From Amoebidium appalachense (taxonomy: Eukaryota > Ichthyosporea), in assembly GCA_963693365.1 (NCBI GenBank), contig CAVNZM010000017.1, forward strand, positions 1,860,001 to 1,924,000: DNA of 64,000 bases. The letters run 5' to 3'. The notes under the pieces were generated by a model, which worked only from the letters and a program-made list of their open reading frames with translations, made no database searches and was not told the DNA's origin. This document shows positions 12,922 to 24,707 of this stretch, one piece after another. The translations under genes and the position numbers were made by a program. Numbering within the stretch: position 1 is the stretch's first letter; each line of letters starts with the position of its first letter.

Positions 12922-13249
12922 CCCTCCCTCCCCCCCCCCCCCCCCCTCTCTCGTGTGTGTGTGTGTGTTTGTGTGGGGGGAGGGGGGGGGGGGAGGAAAA
13001 TACTTTGCTGCAGCGCCTGCCAGCTCGAGCTTTGTCTTCTCTGCCTCACTGGGTAGCTTGACGCTAGTCACCAATTCCTACAACCAGACCCGTCAATACG
13101 CAATCATGTAGGCGATAGATAAATCGAAGAGAAGAGGGGAACGTAGGGTGGGTTTATAGTGAATGTGTTCGTACAAGGCACACACAGGTGCGTCTCCCCC
13201 GGGGAGGGGGGGGGGGGGGGGAGGTGGATAATGGCATGTAACCCCCCCC

Positions 13250-13299
<50 letters not shown>

Positions 13300-13641
13300 A
13301 AAGAAAAAAAAGAGAAAAAAGAAAACCCATCCACCAACTTACACACAGTATCATTCCAACCAACCATCAGACCCCCCCCCCCCCCCCCAAAAAAAAAAAG
13401 GAGGGGGGGAGGGGGTGGGGGCGGGGTGTGAAGAAAAACCATTCGGATCACCACACCCACCGTCCCCCTCCTCCCCCATCCCCCCCCCCCCCCCTCCCCC
13501 CCCCTCTCCCCCCCACAACACACCCACAGACATACCTTTTCCCTCCTCAGGGCCTCTTGCATCTGCACCTCGATCATCTTCTCTCTCTCAACCACTATCT
13601 GCTGTGTGGCCTCCTCCTTGATCTTTTGCATGGAGATGGCC

Positions 13642-13715
<74 letters not shown>

Positions 13716-13972
13716 CGCATTGGGTGTCAGGGTGTGCGTGCCTGCGTGTAAGTGTGTGAGTATGTGAGTCAGGCAGTGAGCGAGTGGCTGTTTGTCTGCT
13801 TGCGCATGGGTGGTGGGGACCGGTGGGGGCGACGTGGGGGGGGGGGGGGGGGGGGGGGGGGAGGGGGGGAGGAGGGGAGGCGGATAAAACACATTTGTGG
13901 AGTCAGTCAAGGGGAAAACGAGCTCCAAAGTAGAAAATGCACACCGAGAAGGGAATGTGGGGGTCAGGGGGG

Positions 13973-14024
<52 letters not shown>

Positions 14025-14238
14025 GGGGAGGGGGAGGGTGGGGAGGGACGGGGGGGGACCAATAATTATCTGAGGGGGTGCAGGGCAAAAGGGGAGGGGG
14101 GGGAAGGAGGAGGGAGGGGGGATTGGAAGGGGAGGTTGGGGATATTTTTAGCCTTTGGATTATCTAACTGATAAGTGCCTGTGTGTTAGCTGCATGGCAG
14201 AGGGGAAGCAAGCAAAATGTTGTATGGGCGGCGATAGG

Positions 14239-14326
<88 letters not shown>

Positions 14327-14432
14327 ATTTGAGTATGTGTATGTGTGTGTGCATTTGAGTATGTGTATGTGTGTACGTGTTGTGGGTATGTGTATGTGTG
14401 TGTGTGTGTCTCATCGGGTGGTGTGTCACAGT

Positions 14433-14493
<61 letters not shown>

Positions 14494-14665
14494 TGGGATG
14501 GGGGGGAGGAGGAGGAGGGGGAGGGGGGGGGGTGGGGGGTGGGCGGATCTTACCTGGAGCTGGTATTCGAGTTCACTATCAGCCTGCTTTGTGGCTATGC
14601 TGGCATCAAAGCTGGCCTGACGCAGCTACATGGGGGCAGAGTGTTAGTGTGTGTACGGTGTGTAC

Positions 14666-14712
<47 letters not shown>

Positions 14713-14924
14713 TGTGCGCGCGTGTTTGTGTGTGTGTGCGCGCGCATGTGCAAAACAAACCCCGCAAAAGAAAGAAGGATGTGGGCTTTAGAGGGTCGAG
14801 GAAAAAGGAGGCGACACAAATTCAAAAAAACAAGAACACAACATACCCTGGAGACAGCAAAAGAAATCTCCAGCAGAGGTACATTTCAGAGAGCCTATGG
14901 GGGGAGAGAATATTGGGCAAGAGA

Positions 14925-14955
<31 letters not shown>

Positions 14956-15138
14956 AGGATATGGAGGGACGGTATGTACCTCGAGGATCGTATAAAAACA
15001 TACTTTGTAATCTCATATCCTCCCCCCCTCCCCCCCCCCCCAGTCGGGGCAAAGGTGGAACTCCACACGAACGACAAAACAAAACCATCATTGTCCACAT
15101 GCGGGAAGAAAGGGAGGCAGGGAGGAGCGTGTTTGTGT

Positions 15139-15185
<47 letters not shown>

Positions 15186-15371
15186 CGCGCGTATGTCTGG
15201 AGGGGGGGGGGGGGGGGGGGGGGGATGTTTGGTGCCAACCTGATAGTCTCTCTCCGCCTGTGCTATGTCTGCATCACAGAGGTACTTTGCTGCCAGCCGT
15301 GCCTGTGACGCCTCTGCTTGCTACAGCCATGCACGCGCACTTCAGAACCAGAAACACACACCCACATTTGC

Positions 15372-15402
<31 letters not shown>

Positions 15403-16062
15403 TTCCCCTACTGTTTCCCTTCCACCCACTGTGGTACTCCTGGCTTTCTCCCCAAACAATCGAAAATGTGTGCGTTCAGAAACATGAAAACATCATATTA
15501 CATTTATAGTTGGATACTTTAAATAACGTCTTCTATGTGCCTGTCCCTTTAACAACCCCCTCCCCCCTCCCCCCCCTCCCCCTCCCCCCCCCCACACACA
15601 CACACGAACACGGGCATGCTACATCGTAAATGTGTTGTAGATTGTACAAAAAAGACACATGGAGCGAGAGAAATTTTTTGAAAAGAAACGTCGGCTCTCT
15701 TCCTCTGTGACGCTCCCTCACGCCCACACCCTGGCTCGGACACACACATACGCACATTGCCCATTAACCCTTACACTTGCTTATTATTCTCCTATGTGCA
15801 CATATCGTACCCATGGACAGGTACACACACACAAACGCACACAAACACAATCACAAACACACACACACACACACACTGGCGCACCGACCCACACCTACCT
15901 GTACATCCACCCACACCACGCACACCCACCCACCCACCCACCCACACGCACCCCCCCCCCCCCCACACACACACACCTTGATGATAGCGTCTCTGTGTGC
16001 CTCCGCCTCTCCAATCCGTGCATCTCTCTGCACCTCCGCTGTGCGCTTCATACCGAGTGCCT

Positions 16063-16106
<44 letters not shown>

Positions 16107-16641
16107 AAAACAAAAACAAAAACAAAAACACCAGTAAGAAACAGCAGGAAAAAGGGGAAGGACGTGGTGTCTCTGATACCTCATACACGATCCCCACCTC
16201 CCCCCTCTACCCTCCCATCCCCTTCCTCCCTTTTCTTTTCTCCCGCATGAAATTGAGCTTTTGGGTGTGACTATTGTGCATATGTAGATGTGTCGGCATG
16301 TATGTGTGTGTGGATGGAGGGAGAGAGGAGCGGGGATGGACTCTCCTTTTTTTTTTTTTTTTTTTTTTTGGGGGGGGGGGGGGGGGGGGAGGGGGGAGGG
16401 GGTGGGGGATGGAGGGAGAGAAAAGGAGAGGAGATAGAAGCCCCTGCTTAGGCCGGATAAATGCGATGGTGGCATGAGGCCTTTTTTTGCCTTTCCCCCC
16501 ATTTCCCCCCCACTTTCTTTTCCCCTTTCTTTCTTTCTTCACCCCCTCGAGCCTCCCCCCCCCCCCCCCCCCCCCCCTTTTTTTTTCTTCTTTTTTTCTT
16601 TCTTTTTATTTTTTTTTGTGTGTGTGTGTGTGAGTGAGTGA

Positions 16642-16690
<49 letters not shown>

Positions 16691-17725
16691 TGAGTGAGTG
16701 AGTGTGTGAGTGTGTGCGCATGTACGTGTAATGCATGCATGTGTATTGGGGGGGGGGGGGGGGGGGGGGGGGGAGGGGGGAGATAACCTTGAGATAACCG
16801 TGCTGGTCACGGATATCCTTGATGGTGTATGAGACTATGGTGATGCCCATAGCCTGCAGGTCTTGCGACGCCACGGTGTACACGGCCTCGGCAAATTTCT
16901 TGCGGTCCTGGTATATCTCCTGCATGGAGATAGACAGGTGGGTGTCAATAATAAAGCGTCGGGATAACTCGTGCTCGTGAAGAGATAGCTGGCCATAATA
17001 ATTTTTGATGACTTTCTTGAGATACTTGTATAATATGGTCAGATGATATCTCATGGATATGATACAACAAACAATGATTACTATCCTAAGCAACGGAGCA
17101 AATGGCATCAGCAAAATTCCTGGCACATCTCATGCTGGTAATAGTAAGTGAGCACGATGAAAACCAAAATTACAGTACATCTTCACACTTTCTTCCTGGC
17201 ATAGATAAACTGTGATCCATAATCCTGAATGCCCAGGGATAGACAAGCAATTTTCATTCAAGCCCGGTATATACCCTGCCCGTAGGCAGACACATGGCGG
17301 TTAATAAAAACCTGGTATATCTCATGCATGTGGATAGACCAATGACAACTGTAGGCCGGTCGAGCAAAGCCGTGTGTGGCTCTGTGGCTGTCAGCATTGT
17401 GACACAGATGCTCAAAGCAACGTTATTGAAACTTTCCTTGCTTACAGATGCACTTTTTCCCCAGCCTGAGGGCACGATTCTTTGTAGAGGTTGAGCATCT
17501 GTGTGATGACCAACCAGCCTGGTTGCTATATACCTTATACCCCCACTTGATATCATTAATGCACAAACGACACATACACATGTATTTAATTCTAAACATT
17601 CAACGCCTTTTCCATTTCCGTTGAGGGAAGTGGGGCGGGCAGTAAGGTTTATTGATACTAAATGTGACCCGGAAGCAGGCAAAGGGCAAGGGAGGGTGGT
17701 GGGGGGGAGGGCCGGGGAGCGTGTG

Positions 17726-17785
<60 letters not shown>

Positions 17786-18339
17786 TGTGTGTGAGAGAAG
17801 GGGGAGGGGGGAGGGGCCAGATGTGTTTAGCAGTACGGAGTATAAGACCACACAGCGAAGACCATAGTGCCATTCACATACGAACACCAACACACAAAGG
17901 TGTTGAAGTACGACAGATTGCAGAGAAGGCAAAAAGAGAAAACACCAACACAAACAACACAAAAATTTTAAAAAAATAAAATCACGTGACGGTGTGTGCA
18001 CGTGCACGTATGCACGTGGGTGTTCTCCCCACCTCGACGGTCATAGTTCCCATGATGGCTCGTTGGTGGCCCTCCTGTAATGACAAAGTATGAGGTTAGG
18101 CGACCTCCCCCCCCCCCCCCCCCCCCTTCCCCTTCCTCCCCCCTTCTCCCCCCTCGATCCCTAACACTTTTCTTTCCTTTTTTTTTTTCTTTTTGAGTGA
18201 GTCGTCACATGCATCCCCCCCCCCCCCCCCCCCCCTCTCCTCCCCCCCCCTCTTTCTTCCCTACCCCCCACCCGCCCACCCACATGGTTTCGCAGTATAG
18301 TCATGCATACGGAGCTGTGTTGGGGGTTGGCTGAGGCCG

Positions 18340-18371
<32 letters not shown>

Positions 18372-18995
18372 CGCAGAGAGAGGAAAATGGCAACAGGAAA
18401 GAGGAAATGTGAAGAGGAGTGGAGATGTATGAAAAGGAATGAGGCAAAATAGAAGGCAATGCAGACTTATATATAGGGCAGTAAAAACAAAACAAAATGA
18501 CGACAAATCAGTGAGCAAGCAAGAATGCACCACAAGAGAAAGAAGAACAAACATCCAAAAATTCAAAAATACAGTCGACCCTTGTTTAGCCTCGTAATAT
18601 ATAGCCGCACACCGTTTATGGCCACATGAACAAAAAAAATATCTATCTGAAACGACGATACACGATTGGATCATCTCAGCAGCAAAAAACCAAAAACACC
18701 GAAATAGGAGCTTTCTCAAAATTTCTCGAACTTTCTTGAACACTCTGGCATCACTCACCAGTGTGACCATGACGATGGCTTTAACCTGGTCTGGAGTCTT
18801 GCCCAGGAAATGCTGCGAGTTTCAGTGTCGGAGGGGACAAATGTTAGAAGAGAAATCGGTTGAAGCGGCCAAAGGGTTACAAACGGAAGGGGGGGAGGAG
18901 GAGAGGAGGGGGGGGAGGGGGGGGGGGGGGGGGAGAAAGGGGGAGAGGGGGTCGAGGGTAGAGGTAGGTGTATGTATGTATGTATGTGTGTATGT

Positions 18996-19042
<47 letters not shown>

Positions 19043-20180
19043 GGGGGGAGGGATAAGAATAGCAATCGAACGAGGGGTATCCTGGGTAAGGTGGGTACTG
19101 CAGTGTTGAGAATGGTGGTGAATCGGGAAGGGCGGGGCGGCCGGAGGGGGGGGGGGGGGGGGGGTTTGAATGCGGAACACGGTACGAAGTACGCATACAC
19201 GACGAGAAGCATGGTGCAGGACACATGCAAAGGCAAACATTCGGGATAAAGATGCTATGAAAACAGGAAGTTGGAGAAAAGAACTGGGGGAAGCAGTCTG
19301 GAAGAGGTGAGGGTGGGAAGAGAGAGAGAAGGGGTCGGTTGGGGTGGGTGGGTGGGAGTGTGTGTGTGTGTGTGTGTGGGGAGGGGGGGGGGGGGGGGGG
19401 GGGGGGGGATCAATGCACGTAGAGATATGGTCTGATATCCAAAATGACACTTAGATCAAATAGTTGTTTGATTATGCAATCCAGGCCAGGCTCATCAATT
19501 TTTTATTTTATTTTATTTTATTATTATTGGGGGGGGGGGGGGGGGTTTGAATGCGTCAAAAAGTACGAAGTACACAAGAACAAACGGATAACACGATGCA
19601 GAATGCAAGCCATACATAAAGAGTATGCATAATAAGCAGAGCCCATCCTCAGGGGGGGCCCACGTCATCCACAGTACCCGAGTTTCGACCTATTCCCCTC
19701 GTTAACGAAACCCAACTCAGATACTGTTTCACTTGAACATGAGTAGGTCACCCGTCTTGATCAGAGACGAGCAGGGTTGCTTATGCAGGCAAGGGCAGTG
19801 GGAAAGGCCGGGGGTTAAAGTTGCAGCAGTAAGCAGAAGCAAGAAAAATATAGATAGGAACTCAGGAGACGGGGCTTCTAGGAAGCTCCCCCGTCGATAC
19901 CTAAGTCGATACTTCCCTGGCTAACATACTACACCAGCTGAAAAGAATTAAGTCCCGAAGGCCACAGAATTCGTAATCAGAGGGGAAAATATGAGATTTG
20001 ACCCACGCCGCAGGGTAGTAACGGGGGGGGGGGGGGGAGGGGGGAAGCGGTGCTAAGTCACGACCTATATAACACAAATTATAGATCACTTCAGTTGAAC
20101 CCTGGTGAGTTTAACATCGTCATCAGAAGCCAGGAAATGAGCAACACGGGGGGGAGGGGGGCGGGAGGGTGCCTATTTCG

Positions 20181-20211
<31 letters not shown>

Positions 20212-20365
20212 GGGGGGGGGTTGTAGGACCTGGCAGGCAGCCTTTCTCATTTCTGGAAAGCGGCCCTCAATCTTCACCTGTAGTGGATGAGGATGAGGAA
20301 CGTTATCCCCCCCCCCCCCCGTCCAAAAAAAAAACCATACACACGTAAAAAAAAAAAGAAGAAAA

Positions 20366-20403
<38 letters not shown>

Positions 20404-20477
20404 TCCGCACAAGCACACACACTGAGAGAGAGAGAGGGAGGGGAGGGGGGAGACAGGGAGAGAAAGAGGGAGAGAGG

Positions 20478-20533
<56 letters not shown>

Positions 20534-20613
20534 GAGGGGGAGGGGGAGGGGGAGGGGAGGGAGATGGAGAGGAAGAGGGAGGGAGGGAGGGAGGGAGGGA
20601 GGGAGGGAGGGAG

Positions 20614-20659
<46 letters not shown>

Positions 20660-20943
20660 CTGACCATGACTCAACTAAGACATATAGCCACTCTGGAGCC
20701 CAAAACAGAGCCATGGAGCTAACTAGAGGGGTGGGTGGACGGGGGCGGGCGGGGGAGGGGGGGGGTGGGGGGGGGGGGGGGGGGGGGGGGGGAGGGAAGG
20801 TCCAAAAAATAAGAGGAAGGTACAGAAGTGGACATCTAAAGAACATATCAGGCCTAACGTCTATGTGATAGTAAACTCCTAAACAATCCTTACAATAGCA
20901 TACATACAATACAATATCAACCAGCGTCAATAACGGCAACAAT

Positions 20944-20985
<42 letters not shown>

Positions 20986-22509
20986 CAGCTTGAATCCTAC
21001 ACTCACCTGTGCAACACCAGACACTGAAATCTTGACTCCTTCTTGGGACAGTACTTCGAAGCTCTCGATGATGGCTGTCATAATGTTGAGGTCGAGGCTG
21101 CATTTGGAATAAATGACATTAAAGTTTAAGCTAGGAAAGTTTATAATACCCTATCGAGACAACTGAAGTTCTCGATAACGGCTGCCAAATTTAACACTTA
21201 AAATTAGACAGTTTTAATAATAACCTCTTGGGACTGTACTTGGAAGCTCGTGATTGTCGCCATCAACATGCTGAGGTCGATTCTGCATTTGTAATAATTG
21301 ACAGTAAAAATTTTAAACTAAGAACATTTGATACCCTCTCGAGACAACTGAAGCTCTCGCGATAATGGCTGCCTAATTTAACACTTGAATTTAAGTAGGG
21401 ACAGTACTTGGAAGCTCGTGATTGTGGCCACCAATATGCTGAGATCGAGGCTGCATTCGGAATAAATGATAATAAAATTTAAAACGAATAAACCTCAACA
21501 CCCCTTTGGACAGTACCATTCCAAGCTCTGCATAATGACTGTCAGTATGATCGGTCGCCGTTGCAATAAGGGGGGGAAAAAGGCATTTGTTTTAGATCCA
21601 AGACAATATTAAATGACTGTTCAATTTTAAACCGGGACACATGCACGGTCATTTGAACTCTACACAGCGTTTAAATCACGCATACGTATCAAGGATTATG
21701 CTATCCAAATATTAAGGCAAACAAGAACGGCAAACGATATTCCACACTATCAGGTTGTATCATTAATTGTATGCAAGTGGCTTAAGTCATTTCAGATAAG
21801 TGCTCACTCCCCCCCCCCCCCCCCCCCCCTCCCCCCCCCCCCTCCCCGGGGTACAGAGTCCTTGCTTTCCTTTGAGGGACCTGATCCTGACTGTGTGTGG
21901 GTGCAAGACAAATTGTGTGTGTGGTGTGTGTGTGCGCGCCTGGCTTAAACGTTTGCATACTTCTTTATTCTTATCTCCAGACCTTCCCACCCTTCCGAGA
22001 AAAAAAGGGGGGGCTAGGGGTGGGTGGGTGGAGGTAGGGGTGGGTGGGTGGGTGGGTGGGTTGGGGGGGGGGGGGGGGGAGGGGGGGGGGAACGAGGGGA
22101 GCGGGGGGAGGGGGGGGGGGTTTAGGGGGGACGGGAGGGGTGTTGTAAACGACTTTCCTTTTATCACCAGCAGTGCGCCATGATCGTTTGCTATAGATGT
22201 AATGTAACCCAATTCTTCAGGTGCTCAATGACAATATCATGCAGTTAGGATGTCTCGCGGTGTGAAAGGAATGCATCGAAAAAGATACTTACTATTGGGC
22301 TGTCTGGCAGATCGGCCATACGAACACACGTCCTCCCGACACGTAAAGAGGCTCCGAGTATCCACAACCTGACCAATCGAGCAACATGATGAGCTTAAAG
22401 GCACCATGTGAATGTTTCAAATGCACAATGCCTCAAAAATGAGACAAAGTGTAGATATGAGGCAATGCCTGTTCAAGCGAAAGTATGTTGGTAGCTGGGG
22501 AGTAGGCGG

Positions 22510-22549
<40 letters not shown>

Positions 22550-23039
22550 TTGGGGGGGGGGGGGGGGGGGGGGGGGAGGGAGGGAGGGGCACGGATGGAG
22601 ACAGAAAGGGAGGGTGGAGGAAAGAGAGAGGGAGGGGGAGGGGGGTTTGAGAGCGAGAGAGGGGAGGGGGAAAGAGAGAGGGGGGGAGAGAGAGGGGGGA
22701 GGGGGGAACATAGAGAGGGAGAGGGAGGGAGAGGGGTGATGAAGAGGGGCGGAGGGAGGGAGGGAGGGGGAGAGAAAGAGAAAGAGAGAGAGAGGGGGGG
22801 GGGGGAGGGAGGGAAAGAGATGGATAGAGAGAGAGACAGAGGGAGAGAGAGGGAGGGAGAGTTGGAGGGAGGAGAGACGACGGGAGCGCTGCAGGACTAA
22901 ACCGGGAGTTGTTGTCTGTGGTTGCCCTTCGAAGGTAGCATAAGGACCTTGCGAAAAAACACAAGCATTCTGCAGAGAAAAACGAGGAGACAAAGAGGTG
23001 GTTCCACGGTTAGTGAGAGTATCGACCTTGCCAGCGCGG

Positions 23040-23074
<35 letters not shown>

Positions 23075-23365
23075 GGGGGGGAGAGGAGGAGGGAGGGGGG
23101 GGGGAGGGGGAGGGGAGGGGAGGGGCGGAGGAGGGTGAGCGGAAGGGGAGAGGAAAGGGGGAGGGGGGATGGGGAAGAGGGGAGGGGGGGGGGGGAGGGG
23201 GAGGGGGGAGAAGGGCTCTGGGGGATGCTATTTTGACCAGGGATTGGAAAAAAGAAGTCGATGCATCTGACATCACAAGCTAGTGCTTGTTTATAACGGG
23301 TATAATCGCTCACCTGCTACAACCATTACTTGGTTGACAGCGGCACTCATGAACCCGAACGGCAT
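9576..23365 (-). CDS. FLOT: Flotillin (SPFH/reggie family), complete
   Basis: Fifteen exons in coding order: 23314-23365, 22293-22368, 21007-21097, 20230-20277, 18759-18812, 18033-18074, 16788-16919, 15977-16060, 15240-15320, 14554-14625, 13536-13643, 13004-13077, 11837-11882, 10997-11134, 9576-9761. They join in frame to 427 residues, the length of human flotillin-1, which supports the model. Residues 1-170 form the SPFH/PHB domain (VSGGRVFVWP; EGHQRAIMGTMTVEEIY; YTIKDIRDQHGYL). Residues 170-370 form the flotillin coiled coil with EA-rich repeats (RIGEAEAHRDA; AEAQAEAIK; KAHAEAMQLRAEAY). The C-terminus has VTGEVIEIITQLP. Cys19 and Cys38 could be palmitoylated. Flotillins scaffold cholesterol-rich microdomains and endocytosis on the cytosolic membrane face. 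All introns are GT-AG; the exon 4 donor GTCCTA is weak. A GTAAGT at 9585-9590 could be an extra donor just before the stop, but the present end gives the expected length. More than 90% of the gene is repeat-rich intron. Confidence 0.95.
9780..9900 (-). repeat. Longest poly(G) run (66 G) and G-rich tail in flotillin intron 14
   Basis: There are 66 consecutive G on the plus strand (9780-9845), then interrupted G blocks to about 9900. On the gene's sense strand this is poly(C) about 20 nt before the exon 15 acceptor. The opposite half of the same intron (10340-10920) has poly(C) on the plus strand, so the intron is G-rich at its 5' end and C-rich at its 3' end. Confidence 0.95.
11115..11650 (-). 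repeat. Degenerate duplicates of the flotillin exon 14 acceptor region
   Basis: The real boundary (about 11115-11175) has GGCCTGAAACATAAATCC followed by a CATGTGAG block. Partial copies lie at about 11245-11290 (CCTGAAAACATAAATCC) and 11580-11645. In sense orientation the last copy reads Ala-Thr-Gly-Gln-Ala-Glu-Ala-Asp, against the true Ala-Lys-Gly-Gln-Ala-Glu-Ala-Glu. In that copy the acceptor CAG has become CGG. Confidence 0.7.
12371..12600. repeat. Tandem duplication (about 106-124 bp) in flotillin intron 12
   Basis: A block beginning GGAAAGTGTGTGTG and containing GGTTTGAAGAGGAGGTGGGC occurs at about 12371-12494 and 12495-12600. The copies are nearly identical and differ mainly in GT repeat number, so this is a recent duplication. 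Confidence 0.9.
12865..12966. repeat. (CT)n, poly(C) and (GT)n cluster in flotillin intron 11-12 area
   Basis: About 25 CT units (12869-12918) are followed by C runs to about 12946 and then (GT)n. Similar (GA)n lies at 13977-14020 and (CT)n near 12820-12841. Confidence 0.85.
13646..13712. repeat. (GT)n microsatellite
   Basis: About 33 perfect GT units abut the acceptor of flotillin exon 11. On the sense strand the repeat reads (CA)n and ends in the CAG acceptor. Confidence 0.95.
14240..14326. repeat. (GT)n microsatellite
   Basis: About 43 perfect GT units in flotillin intron 10, followed by related GT-rich blocks to about 14490. Confidence 0.95.
16905..17350 (-). repeat. Degenerate duplicates of the flotillin exon 7 acceptor region
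   Basis: The true exon 7 start shows CCTGGTATATCTCCTGCATG on the plus strand. A copy at about 17310-17345 reads CCTGGTATATCTCATGCATG and still encodes Glu-Ile-Tyr-Gln in sense, but its acceptor CAG has become CAT. Weaker copies occur near 17117-17150 and 17195-17215. Confidence 0.6.
19165..19243 (-). repeat. Dispersed intronic repeat, copy 5 (3' half)
   Basis: Lies in flotillin intron 4. In sense (minus) orientation it carries GCATGTGTCCTGCACCATGC and TACTTCGTACCGTGTTCCGC, ends GCATTCAAA, and is followed by poly(C). It is nearly identical to the 3' halves of the copies at 34698 and 44962. Confidence 0.85.
19546..19718 (-). repeat. Dispersed intronic repeat, copy 4 (long form)
   Basis: Lies in flotillin intron 4, sense orientation. 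It shares GGTACTGTGGATGACGTGGG, GAGGATGGGCTCTGCTTAT and TACTTCGTACTTT with the copy at 39263-39436. It ends GCATTCAAA followed by poly(C), seen on the plus strand as poly(G) at about 19529-19545. Confidence 0.85.
20477..20657. repeat. (AG)n / (GGGA)n purine tract
   Basis: About 180 bp of almost pure purine in flotillin intron 3-4: (AG)n at 20477-20520, GGGGGA blocks, (GGGA)n at about 20577-20612, then (AG)n again. It is a homopurine/homopyrimidine tract with triplex potential. Confidence 0.95.
21020..21580 (-). repeat. Tandem, diverged copies of flotillin exon 3 in intron 2
   Basis: Exon 3 (21007-21097) has exon-like copies upstream in sense at about 21226-21290, 21395-21465 and 21508-21575. 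Half-copies lie at about 21155-21190 and 21338-21375, giving a period near 170-185 bp. The first copy keeps the acceptor (ATGCAG) and reads Ile-Asp-Leu-Ser-Met..., but joining it to exon 2 would create TAA. The second keeps the acceptor and reads Leu-Asp-Leu-Ser-Ile..., then meets a stop. Both match the true exon for about 18 codons and are more like each other than like the exon. Confidence 0.8.
22512..22900. repeat. Purine-rich low-complexity block in flotillin intron 1
   Basis: (GT)n at about 22512-22540, poly(G) at 22552-22576, then about 300 bp of AG/GGGA-rich DNA. A second G-rich block covers about 23040-23215. No coding content. Confidence 0.85.
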
Positions 23366-23470
23366 CTTCGGTAAAATGAAACGTAGAAACGAGCGTGAAC
23401 TATTTTTCACAGAATGACAAGGTCGCTGGTAGGTTGTACGTAGAATGTGTCAATGCGCTAAGACTTGGAT

Positions 23471-23520
23471 GCTGGCAACCACTAGGTATCAACAAGCTGG
23501 CAACCACTAGGTATCAACAA
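23471..23520. repeat. 25-bp perfect direct duplication
   Basis: GCTGGCAACCACTAGGTATC plus five further bases occurs twice, at 23471-23495 and 23496-23520, about 110 bp upstream of the flotillin start codon. Confidence 0.95.
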
Positions 23521-24324
23521 GCAGAACATCGAATCGGCTTCAACCTCTCTTTACAAGATTATCCAACTCGCCTCTTTCGAACAAGTTGCAGGACTAATTT
23601 TTTTTTTTTGTGGTTGCCAAGTAATGTTTCATGGACTTTTTCTTCTATGCTCAAAAATACGTACAGCTATTATAGCAACATCTTTCAGATATCATTGTTG
23701 TCGTTTTCTTCCCCCTGATCTTTCTTCGAGAATTCTCCAGGAAGCCTTTTGCCCGTTGTTTGTTTTCTTGCTCCAACTTTGTCTTCGCGCCGTACTTGTC
23801 TCCTTATACTCAACCCTAAACAGGTAACCCTGGCATGTCGTCCAAATTTCCAAATGTACAATTAAAATAATTTTGGTATATTAGCCAAAACTTATTTCAA
23901 GCTGTACATAAGTGTTTTATTCTTGAAACAAAACTATAAACCAGAAGTTTAAATTTTTTCCAGTTTTTTTGGTGTTTCTAGGCCGCCTACTGGAAGATAA
24001 AAAATTGTCTATGATGGCTGTAAATCGTTTGAAAGGGGTACGCAATAATAATTTGTAGAGTTTAGAAGACTTTTTGCCAACCAATCAAAAAAGTTAACCG
24101 CTTTGGCGTCATTATTAGACTCAAGTTGCATGTTGACTGAGCCGTAGGCTCAGAGAAAGATGCTTGTGTCACCATGACTTGAATCCGTTAATTAATTAAA
24201 AAAAGAAAAACAGTATTGCCGATAGAAAACAGAGAAAAAGAAGAGAGAGCGGCAGACCAGCTGTGGTCCTCGAGGCTTGAGCTCTGGAGCTCGCGAGCCT
24301 GTAAAAAAACGGTATCAACAAAAT

Positions 24325-24354
24325 GACGTCACCATATAGCGCTATATATAGACG
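24325..24354. promoter_or_regulatory. CRE and TATA-like pair
   Basis: TGACGTCA at 24325-24332 is followed by GCGCTATATATAG at about 24341-24353. Both motifs are near-palindromic, so strand is ambiguous. They lie about 960 bp upstream of the flotillin start codon and 200 bp from the LINE tail. A promoter role is inferred only from motif pairing. A similar GCTATATATAGCGCC box occurs near 52221. Confidence 0.3.
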
Positions 24355-24548
24355 GGGTTTACGCTGTTTACTCGAGGCAAAGAGAACCAGTCTCAGGTAT
24401 GGGGGGGGGGGTTTTGCTCGGAATATCCCCTCAGCGGTATATCATGATCACGTACATAGATGTCGGGTGGTGACTATATATCAGGGTTTACTTTCTCTAC
24501 GAGACACCATAAAGACTACAAGGAGAAATCAATTAGTTGGGGTTCCCC

Positions 24549-24549
<1 letters not shown>

Positions 24550-24594
<45 letters not shown>
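24550..24594 (-). repeat. Poly(A) tail of the LINE
   Basis: 45 uninterrupted T on the plus strand, equal to poly(A) at the 3' end of the minus-strand element, about 115 nt after the ORF2 stop. Confidence 0.85.
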
Positions 24595-24598
<4 letters not shown>

Positions 24599-24630
24599 GG
24601 GCTCCCCTCGGGACACTCGGTATCAGCTGG

Positions 24631-24687
<57 letters not shown>

Positions 24688-24707
24688 TGTGTGTGTGTGC
24701 GCGTGCG

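Larger units (their letters stand above)
23366..24541. other. Region upstream of flotillin, up to the LINE
   Basis: Presumed promoter and 5'UTR of flotillin; no gene recognised. It contains a 25-bp direct duplication (23471-23520) and a CRE plus TATA-like pair at 24325-24354. The sequence is mostly non-repetitive, unlike the introns. Confidence 0.5.

Noticed and set aside
20173-20942. Ser-Leu-Pro frames of 160-220 aa near flotillin exon 4
   Set aside because: They are (CT)n, (CCCT)n and poly(C) read in frame; only 20230-20277 is coding, on the minus strand.
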